NCBI RefSeq assembly: GCF_000738675.1
Contig: NZ_JPUX01000001.1
Location: 186,001-250,000 of the forward strand
From: Serratia nematodiphila DZ0503SBS1
GTDB taxonomy: Bacteria; Pseudomonadota; Gammaproteobacteria; Enterobacterales; Enterobacteriaceae
Length of the DNA stretch: 64,000 bases
Direction of reading: 5' to 3'
Shown: piece by piece, positions 58,286 through 64,000 of the stretch
How positions within the stretch are numbered: position 1 is the stretch's first letter
Layout of the letters: every line of letters starts with the position of its first letter
The notes under the pieces: generated by a model
Told to the model about the DNA's origin: nothing
Databases searched by the model: none
The model's input: only the letters and a program-made list of their open reading frames with translations
Program-made: the position numbers and the translations under genes

Positions 58286-58936
58286 ATGTTAAACACCCTG
58301 GCAAAACTGACCGCGGTCGCCGTGTTGGCGGTTGGACTGGCGGCCTGCGACAACAAAGACGACACCAAACCGGCGGTGCCGCCGCCGGACACCAAGCCGA
58401 CCGTGACGCAGCCCGCGCCACCGCCGCCGCCTGCGCCGGTAGAAACCCCGCCCGCGCCGCCGGGGCTGAACGTGTCGCTGCAGAAGGGCAAGATCACCTT
58501 CGAGCTGCCGCCGGGCTTTAGCGATCAAACGCTGAACAGCGGCATCATCAACGACAGCACCTCCACCATTCAGCGCTTCCTTGACGGCAAGTCGCGCCAG
58601 AGCGCGGTCTCGTCCGAAGTGATCCCGCCGGACGGCATGAAGCTCAACACCAGCGACAAAATGCTGAAGGAGCTGACGCAGAGCGCCATCACGGTGCTGG
58701 CCGAACGCTATCAGAATATCCAGACCACCAAAGAAGAGAACTTCAGCGTCGGCAAACAGAAGTTTCGCCGGGTGGATACCGAACAGACCGTCAACGGGCA
58801 AAAGGTGGTCTCCACCCTGGTGTTGACGGTGTTCAACAAGCGGGTGGTGACGTTACAAATGCTGTCGCCGGCCAAAACGCCGGAAGTGCATCAGGCGCTG
58901 GTGCAGCGGATTATCGATACCCTGGCGGTGAAGTAA
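58286..58936 (+). CDS. DcrB-like lipoprotein with Pro-rich linker
   Basis: A protein of 216 residues. The signal sequence ends LAAC (Cys21), followed by DNKDD, suggesting retention at the inner membrane (Asp at +2). A Pro-rich linker at residues about 29-62 contains PPPPPAP. The C-terminal domain (LQKGKITFELPPGFSDQ; VVTLQMLSPAKTPEVHQALVQRIIDTL) resembles E. coli DcrB, an inner membrane lipoprotein that supports maturation of other lipoproteins and phage C1/C6 entry. The Pro-rich insert is longer than in DcrB. It stands alone between fdhE and yibF. Confidence 0.75.
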   Translation: MLNTLAKLTAVAVLAVGLAACDNKDDTKPAVPPPDTKPTVTQPAPPPPPAPVETPPAPPGLNVSLQKGKITFELPPGFSDQTLNSGIINDSTSTIQRFLDGKSRQSAVSSEVIPPDGMKLNTSDKMLKELTQSAITVLAERYQNIQTTKEENFSVGKQKFRRVDTEQTVNGQKVVSTLVLTVFNKRVVTLQMLSPAKTPEVHQALVQRIIDTLAVK

Positions 58937-58971
58937 GGACGCCGCAGCCAGGACGAAGCGGAGGAGACCGG

Positions 58972-59577
58972 ATGAAGCTTATCGGCAGTTACACCAGCCC
59001 CTTTGTGCGCAAGATTTCCGTGATGCTGCTGGAGAAGGGAATTGCGTTCGAATTCGTCAACGATCCGCCGTATGAGCCCGGCAGCCGGGTGAAGGAGTTG
59101 AACCCGCTCGCCAAGGTGCCGGTGCTGATCGCCGATGACGGCGAGGTGTTTTACGACTCGCCGGTGGTGGCCGAATACCTTGAGCTGCTGGCGGTGGAAC
59201 CGGCGTTTTTGCCGGTCGAGCGCGCCGCTGCGCTGCGCGTTCGTCAGGTGGCGGCGCTGGCGGACGGCGTGACCGAAGCGGCGGCGACGCTGTTCCGCGA
59301 AAGCCGGCGCGCGCCGGAAAAACAGGACGAAAGCTGGATGCTGCGTCAGCGCGACAAGCTGACGCAGGGCCTGGACGCGCTGGAGGCGCTGGCGCGGGAA
59401 AAAGCGTGGCTCAATGCCGAGCGGCTGACGCTGGCGGATATCGCCACCGGCTGCGCGCTGGGCTACCTCAATTTCCGCCGCATCCTGCCCAACTGGTGCG
59501 TCGAGCGCCCGGCGCTGGTCAAACTGGCCGAACGCCTGTTCGCCCGCGAAAGTTTCGCCCGCACGGCGCCGCCCTAA
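58972..59577 (+). CDS. yibF: Glutathione S-transferase family protein YibF
   Basis: A protein of 201 residues with the GST fold. The thioredoxin-like N-terminal domain begins MKLIGSYTSPFVRKISVMLLEKGI with the active Ser region SYTSPF and the cis-Pro in KVPVL. The helical C-terminal domain includes LADIATGCALGYLNFRR. It matches E. coli YibF, whose substrate is unknown, and lies next to selA as in E. coli. GGAGGAGACC is its ribosome site. Confidence 0.95.
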   Translation: MKLIGSYTSPFVRKISVMLLEKGIAFEFVNDPPYEPGSRVKELNPLAKVPVLIADDGEVFYDSPVVAEYLELLAVEPAFLPVERAAALRVRQVAALADGVTEAAATLFRESRRAPEKQDESWMLRQRDKLTQGLDALEALAREKAWLNAERLTLADIATGCALGYLNFRRILPNWCVERPALVKLAERLFARESFARTAPP

Positions 59578-59589
59578 GCTTTCCTTTCT

Positions 59590-59609
59590 CCCCGCCGCGG
59601 CGGGGTTTT
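59590..59609 (+). terminator. Terminator after yibF
   Basis: The self-complementary CCCCGCCGCGGCGGGG followed by TTTT, 12 bases after the yibF stop. Confidence 0.75.
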
Positions 59610-59646
59610 GCTATGCCGATACGTTTAAACTGAAAACCGAGCGACC

Positions 59647-61041
59647 ATGAGCACTGAATCCCACCTTCTTTACAGCCAACTGCCCGCCATCGACCGCCTG
59701 CTGCGTGAACCCGCGATTGAACCGCTGGTGGCGCAGCATGGCCAGACGCTGATCGGCGAACTGCTGCGCCGGCTGCAGGCCGAGGCGCGCGCCGCTATCA
59801 GGCAACAGCAACGTTTACCCGCCTGGTGCGGCGACTGGCCGCAGGCGCTGCGGGCCGAGCTGGCCCGACAGCAACGCCCGGCTTTGCTGCCGGTGTTCAA
59901 CCTCAGCGGCACCGTGCTGCACACCAACCTCGGGCGCGCCCTGCTGGCGCAGCCGGTGAAGGATGCGGTGAACGCGGTGATGGGGGAGGCGGTGACGCTG
60001 GAGTACGATCTGGACGGCGCCGGGCGTGGCCATCGCGATCGGGCGGTGGCGGATCTGCTGTGCCGGCTGACCGGCGCGGAAGACGCCTGCATCGTCAATA
60101 ACAACGCGGCGGCGGTGCTGCTGATGCTGGCGGCGATCGCCCCCGGCAAAGAGGTGGTGGTGTCGCGCGGCGAGCTGGTGGAAATCGGCGGCGCGTTCCG
60201 CATTCCCGACGTGATGCGCCAGGCCGGCTGTCAATTGGTCGAGGTCGGCACCACCAACCGCACCCATCTGAAGGATTACCGCCAGGCCATCAACGAGCAG
60301 ACTGGTTTGTTAATGAAAGTGCACACCAGCAACTACAGCATTCAGGGCTTTACCGCGGCGGTCGACGAGGCCGAACTGGCGCAGCTCGGGGCCGAACAGG
60401 GCGTGCCGACCGCCACCGATCTGGGCAGCGGCTCGCTGATCGATATGGCGCAGTACGGCCTGCCCGCCGAGCCGATGCCGCAGCGGCTGCTGGCCGCCGG
60501 CGTCGATCTGGTGACGTTCTCCGGCGATAAGCTGCTGGGCGGCCCGCAGGCTGGCATCATCGTCGGCAAAAAGGCGCTGATCGCGCGCCTGCAGCAGCAT
60601 CCGCTCAAACGCGCGCTGCGCGTCGGCAAGCTGACGCTGGCGGCCCTGGAGGCCACGCTGCGGCTTTATTTGCAGCCGGAAAAACTGGCTGAGCAGCTGC
60701 CGACGCTGCGGCTGCTGACCCGCCCGCAGCAGGAGATGCAACAGGCGGCCGAGCGGCTGCTGGCGGCGCTGACGCCGCGGTTCACCACCGATTTCGACCT
60801 GCGCGCCGAACCCTGCTGGTCGCAGATAGGCAGCGGTTCGCTGCCGGTGGATCGCCTGCCCAGCTATGCCCTGACCTTCACGCCGCGCGACGGCCGCGGC
60901 GCCACGCTGGAAGCGCTGGCCGAACGCTGGCGCCGTCTGCCGCAGCCGGTGATCGGCCGCCTCGGCGACGGCCGGCTGTGGCTGGATCTGCGCTGTCTGG
61001 AACAGGAAGGGGCGCTGATCGCAGCGCTGAGCGCATCATGA
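59647..61041 (+). CDS. selA: L-seryl-tRNA(Sec) selenium transferase
   Basis: A PLP enzyme of 464 residues that turns seryl-tRNA(Sec) into selenocysteyl-tRNA(Sec) with selenophosphate. It begins with an N-terminal tRNA-binding helical region ([13 protein letters not shown]). The core includes [24 protein letters not shown] and the PLP lysine in [18 protein letters not shown] (about residue 295). Length agrees with E. coli SelA. Its stop overlaps the selB start in ATGA, so the two are translationally coupled. Confidence 0.97.
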   Translation: MSTESHLLYSQLPAIDRLLREPAIEPLVAQHGQTLIGELLRRLQAEARAAIRQQQRLPAWCGDWPQALRAELARQQRPALLPVFNLSGTVLHTNLGRALLAQPVKDAVNAVMGEAVTLEYDLDGAGRGHRDRAVADLLCRLTGAEDACIVNNNAAAVLLMLAAIAPGKEVVVSRGELVEIGGAFRIPDVMRQAGCQLVEVGTTNRTHLKDYRQAINEQTGLLMKVHTSNYSIQGFTAAVDEAELAQLGAEQGVPTATDLGSGSLIDMAQYGLPAEPMPQRLLAAGVDLVTFSGDKLLGGPQAGIIVGKKALIARLQQHPLKRALRVGKLTLAALEATLRLYLQPEKLAEQLPTLRLLTRPQQEMQQAAERLLAALTPRFTTDFDLRAEPCWSQIGSGSLPVDRLPSYALTFTPRDGRGATLEALAERWRRLPQPVIGRLGDGRLWLDLRCLEQEGALIAALSAS

Positions 61042-62879
61042 TCATCGCCACCGCCGGCCATGTCGATCATGGCAAAACCACCCTGCTGCAGGCGATCTCC
61101 GGGATCAACGCGGATCGCCTGCCGGAAGAAAAGCGCCGCGGCATGACCATCGATCTGGGTTACGCCTACTGGCCGCAGCCGGACGGCCGGGTGCTGGGCT
61201 TTATCGACGTGCCCGGCCACGAGAAATTCCTCGCCAACATGCTGGCGGGCGTCGGCGGCATCGACCATGCGTTGCTGGTGGTGGCCTGCGACGACGGCGT
61301 GATGGCGCAAACCCGCGAGCATCTGGCGATCCTGCGCCTGAGCGGGCGCCCGGCGCTGACGGTGGCGCTGACCAAGGCCGACCGGGTGGAGGCGGCGCGT
61401 GTCGATGAGGTGCGCGGTCAGGTGCGCGACGAGCTGGCGAGCCAGGGGTGGCCCGATGCGCCGCTGTTCGTGACCGCGGCGGCGGCGGGCGAGGGCATCG
61501 AGGCGCTGCGCGCGCATTTGCTGGCGTTGTCGCCCGCTGAACATGCGCTGACGCGCCGTTTTCGCCTGGCGGTAGACCGCGCGTTCAGCGTCAAAGGGGC
61601 GGGGCTGGTGGTGACCGGCACCGCGCTCGGCGGCCGGGTGAAGGTGGGGGATACGCTGTGGCTGACCGGCGCCGACGCGCCGGTGCGGGTGCGCGGCCTG
61701 CATGCCCAGAATCAGACCGTGGAACATGCGCAGGCCGGGCAGCGCATTGCGCTTAACATCAGCGGCGATGTCGATAAAGAGCGGGTCGCGCGCGGCGATT
61801 GGCTGCTGGCGCAGCGTCCGCACGAAGCGGCGGAACGCATTCTGGTGGCGCTGGAGACGGATCGGCCGATCCGCCATTGGCAGCCGCTGCATCTGCACCA
61901 TGCCGCCAGCCACATCACCGGGCGCATCTCGTTGCTGAACGACGGGCTGGCGGAACTGATCCTCGATCGTCCGCTGTGGTTGGCGCAGAACGATCGGCTG
62001 GTGCTGCGCGATATCGGCGCGCGGCAAACGCTGGGCGCGGCTCGGGTGCTCAGGCTGAATGCGCCCAAGCGCGGCAAGCGTCAGCCGGACTATCTGGCAT
62101 GGCTGCAAGCCCTGGCGCTGGCGCAAGACGATGCGCAGGCGCTGGCGCTTGAATTGCCGCACGGCGCGCTGTCACTGGCAGCGTTCGCCTGGGCGCGTCA
62201 ATTGACGGACGATGGCCTGGACGAGCTGCTGGCGAACCGCGATCTGCTGATCGTCGGTGACCGGGCGCTGGCGCAGGATCAGGTGCAACAGGCGGAAAGC
62301 CGCCTGCTGCAGGTGCTGGCGGAGTACCACCAACAGCACGCCGATCAGCTGGGCTTAGGGCGCGCCCGCCTGCGGCGCATGGCCCTGCCTCAGCAGCCGG
62401 AAACGCTGGTGTTTATGATGATCGATCGGCTGCTGCGGGCCGGCGCGCTGCGCAATACGCGCGGCTGGCTGCACCTGCCGGAACACGGCCTGGCGTTCAG
62501 CGCCGAAGAGGCGCCGCTGTGGGCGCGCATCGAACCGCTGTTCGGCGACGAGCCGTGGTGGGTGCGCGATCTGGCGAGCGAGCTGGGCGAAGAGGAGAGC
62601 CGGGTGCGCGCGCTGTTGCGCAAGGCGGCTCAGCTGGGCCATGTGACGGCGGTGGTGGTGGATCGCTACTACCTCAGCCGACGCATCGATCAGTTCGCGG
62701 CGCTGATCCGCGAGCTGGATGCGGAGCGCGGGGGCGCCAACGCCGCCGATTTCCGCGATCGGCTCGGCGTCGGGCGCAAGCTGGCGATCCAGGTGCTGGA
62801 GTTCTTCGATCGCAGCGGCTTTACCCGCCGCAAGGGCAACGAGCATCTGCTGCGCGACGGCGGGTTGTTCGGCAACTGA
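61038..62879 (+). CDS. selB: Selenocysteine-specific elongation factor SelB
   Basis: A GTPase of 613 residues that brings Sec-tRNA to UGA codons by binding the SECIS hairpin. The EF-Tu-like domains come first: G1 GHVDHGKTT (residues 7-15), G3 DVPGHE and G4 TKAD. Four winged-helix domains make up the C-terminal third and bind the mRNA; the last contains [23 protein letters not shown] 61038 matches the E. coli start [16 protein letters not shown]. The target fdoG is in the same window. Confidence 0.97.
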   Translation: MIIATAGHVDHGKTTLLQAISGINADRLPEEKRRGMTIDLGYAYWPQPDGRVLGFIDVPGHEKFLANMLAGVGGIDHALLVVACDDGVMAQTREHLAILRLSGRPALTVALTKADRVEAARVDEVRGQVRDELASQGWPDAPLFVTAAAAGEGIEALRAHLLALSPAEHALTRRFRLAVDRAFSVKGAGLVVTGTALGGRVKVGDTLWLTGADAPVRVRGLHAQNQTVEHAQAGQRIALNISGDVDKERVARGDWLLAQRPHEAAERILVALETDRPIRHWQPLHLHHAASHITGRISLLNDGLAELILDRPLWLAQNDRLVLRDIGARQTLGAARVLRLNAPKRGKRQPDYLAWLQALALAQDDAQALALELPHGALSLAAFAWARQLTDDGLDELLANRDLLIVGDRALAQDQVQQAESRLLQVLAEYHQQHADQLGLGRARLRRMALPQQPETLVFMMIDRLLRAGALRNTRGWLHLPEHGLAFSAEEAPLWARIEPLFGDEPWWVRDLASELGEEESRVRALLRKAAQLGHVTAVVVDRYYLSRRIDQFAALIRELDAERGGANAADFRDRLGVGRKLAIQVLEFFDRSGFTRRKGNEHLLRDGGLFGN

Positions 62880-62907
62880 TTGCATGTTTTTTGTTCTCCA
62901 ATGGCGG

Positions 62908-62933
62908 TATAATCAGCTTTAATCACTTTGATT
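62908..62933 (+). promoter_or_regulatory. Promoter and operator of the second toxin-antitoxin pair
   Basis: A perfect -10 TATAAT at 62908-62913 is followed by the inverted repeat AATCACTTTGATT (62921-62933), 28 bases before the antitoxin start. Autorepression by the antitoxin is inferred. Confidence 0.6.
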
Positions 62934-62961
62934 GATGTTGATTGTACTGAGGAGCAAGACG

Positions 62962-63222
62962 ATGAATACGAAAGTCATCACCGCTCATGTCCCGCTGCCT
63001 TTGGCTGAAAAGGTGGATGAAATGGCCGCCAAACTTGAACGCTCGCGGGGATGGATAGTGAAGCAAGCCCTCACCGCCTGGCTCGAGCAAGAGGAAGAGC
63101 GCCGTCGATTAACGCTGGCGGCGCTGGCCGATGTCGAACAGCAAAACGTTATCGATCATGAGTCGGTAGAAGCCTGGGCGGCCAGCCTGGACAGTGACGA
63201 GCCGCTGCCGGTACCGCGCTGA
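62962..63222 (+). CDS. Ribbon-helix-helix antitoxin (RelB/ParD-like)
   Basis: A protein of 86 residues beginning MNTKVITAHVPLPLAEKVDE, a beta strand and helix of the ribbon-helix-helix type, with RSRGWIVKQALTAWLEQEEER as the second helix. The acidic C-terminal tail would bind the toxin. ATG 62962 has GAGGAGCAAGACG upstream; an in-frame ATG at 62932 lies inside the operator. Its stop overlaps the toxin start (TGATG). Confidence 0.87.
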   Translation: MNTKVITAHVPLPLAEKVDEMAAKLERSRGWIVKQALTAWLEQEEERRRLTLAALADVEQQNVIDHESVEAWAASLDSDEPLPVPR

Positions 63223-63497
63223 TGGAATTAAAATGGACGAGTAAGGCGCTATCGGATTTGGCGCGTTTGTTTGAGTTTCTTGCCTTGGCTAACCGCACTG
63301 CGGCAGCGAATTCGGTGAAGGCCTTGGTCGCCGCGCCTAAAGCGTTGCTCGATAATCCCCGCCTGGGTGAAAGATTGGACGAGTTTTTACCGCAGGAAGT
63401 GAGGCGTATTCTGGTCGGCCGCTATGAGATACGTTATCAGGTACAGCCGGCAGCGATTTATGTTCTGCGTATTTGGCATACCCGCGAAGAGCGATAG
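63222..63497 (+). CDS. RelE/ParE-family toxin
   Basis: A basic protein of 91 residues with the RelE/ParE pattern: MELKWTSKALSDLARLFEFL at the N-terminus, PRLGERLDEF in the middle, and the strands RRILVGRYEIRYQVQ and AIYVLRIWHTREER at the C-terminus. The helix and Arg-rich ends fit ParE-like toxins (gyrase poisons) or RelE-like mRNA interferases; these cannot be told apart by eye. Its start overlaps the antitoxin stop by one base. Confidence 0.87.
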   Translation: MELKWTSKALSDLARLFEFLALANRTAAANSVKALVAAPKALLDNPRLGERLDEFLPQEVRRILVGRYEIRYQVQPAAIYVLRIWHTREER

Positions 63498-63508
63498 GCC
63501 GAATTCCC

Positions 63509-64000
63509 CTACCCGATAAACCTGACGGCGGCCCGGCTGACGTCGGGCGTTTGGGCGGTGAGAAACGCCTGTAAACGTTCGATCAGCGGCCGTTTTGCCG
63601 ATTCTTCCGGCCAAACCAGATAGTAACCGTCGCCGGTGCGCACGGCGACGTCACAAGGCAACACCAATAATCCCTCCTCAATCGTCCGCAGGCTCAGCGC
63701 CAGATCGCCGATCGAGACGCCGTGCCCGGCGATGGCCGCCGCGTTGCCCTGTTCCAGCGAATCAAATACCTGGCCGCGCATGAGATCGATCGGGGTCGCG
63801 ATGCCGCTTTTCTGCAGCCAGCGCCGCCAGTCGCGCCGATCGGGCGAAGGGTGGATCAGCGGGCAGGCGGCGAGATCCCGCTGCCCGTCGGCGAGCAGCG
63901 CGGGGGCGCAAATCGGGATCAGCCATTCGTCGAACAGCTTGGCGGCGGCGGTATTGGCGCCAAAATGGCCGTTGCCGAGCAGGATGGCGCAGTCGTAGGG
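63509..64000 (-). CDS. LysR-family regulator, partial (C-terminal 163 residues)
   Basis: An open minus-strand frame enters from the right edge and ends at 63509. The visible 163 residues form the second half of a LysR-type effector-binding domain. The pattern is of the GcvA-like group: LIPICAPALLADG, DLAACPLIHPSPDRRDW, GQVFDSLEQGNAAAIAGHGVSIGD, then GYYLVWPEESAKRPLIERLQAFL. The helix-turn-helix end lies outside the window, so target genes cannot be guessed. Confidence 0.85.
   Translation of the reverse strand, partial: PYDCAILLGNGHFGANTAAAKLFDEWLIPICAPALLADGQRDLAACPLIHPSPDRRDWRRWLQKSGIATPIDLMRGQVFDSLEQGNAAAIAGHGVSIGDLALSLRTIEEGLLVLPCDVAVRTGDGYYLVWPEESAKRPLIERLQAFLTAQTPDVSRAAVRFIG

Noticed and set aside
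58373..58470. Pro-rich stretch of the DcrB-like protein as a frameshift or low-quality sequence
   Set aside because: The frame is continuous, the lipobox and C-terminal domain are in the same frame, and Pro-rich linkers are common in lipoproteins.

Overview
The window is an ordinary chromosomal stretch of a high-GC enterobacterium. Protein similarity and gene order point to Serratia (S. marcescens-like). Enterobacterial order is clear around dnaA (mnmE, yidC, yidD, rnpA, rpmH, then dnaA, dnaN, recF, gyrB, yidA on the other side), and in yidR-yidQ-ibpA-ibpB-yidE, avtA-malS, yiaC-tag-yiaD, glyQ-glyS, mtlA-mtlD-mtlR-yibL and yibF-selA-selB. No rRNA, tRNA, prophage, insertion sequence or CRISPR array was seen.

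Layout. 1-3.2 kb: minus-strand genes for a secreted hydrolase-like protein (cut by the left edge), an FMN reductase (chrR), a phosphopantetheinyl-transferase-like protein (yieE) and a metallo-beta-lactamase-fold protein. 3.3-13.9 kb: the dnaA locus, with tRNA modification, membrane insertion, RNase P and L34 genes leftward and replication genes rightward. 14-16.8 kb: yidA and an ornithine-cyclodeaminase-like/threonine-dehydratase-like pair. 17.2-22.6 kb: yidR, yidQ, the small heat-shock genes ibpA and ibpB, the transporter yidE and a vapBC-type toxin-antitoxin pair. 22.7-32.7 kb: avtA, malS, a small unknown gene, then a 2-ketogluconate block (ghrB/kguD, kguT, kguK, kguE and a PtxS-like LacI regulator) ending at yiaD. 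32.9-36.4 kb: yiaC, tag, a GDSL autotransporter esterase and a candidate small RNA. 36.9-45.2 kb: glyQS, a G-rich tandem repeat, yiaF and the mannitol operon with a CRP-site array. 45.2-52.2 kb: a LysE exporter/MocR regulator divergent pair, yibL, a methyltransferase, yiiM, a chemoreceptor and sodA. 52.6-64 kb: the selenocysteine-containing formate dehydrogenase-O operon with fdhE, a DcrB-like lipoprotein, yibF, selA, selB, a second toxin-antitoxin pair and the end of a LysR regulator.

How the parts work together. The right end holds both a selenoprotein enzyme (fdoG, in-frame UGA at codon 196) and the enzymes that make and deliver selenocysteine (selA, selB). The kgu block supplies uptake, phosphorylation and reduction of 2-ketogluconate, and its promoter region carries a palindrome close to the known PtxS operator. 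Both ibp genes carry a ROSE-type RNA thermometer hairpin over the ribosome binding site, below a sigma-32-type promoter. The mannitol operon has four good CRP sites.

I found no clearly new multi-gene system. The observations best worth checking are the short promoter-to-terminator unit near 36.3 kb (candidate small RNA), the six-copy G-run repeat near 39.98 kb, the strong stem-loop in the divergent gap at 16.9 kb, the altered active-site motif of the YieE-like protein, the 50-residue gene at 26.3 kb with an ideal ribosome binding site, and the insertion of kgu genes between ghrB and yiaD.
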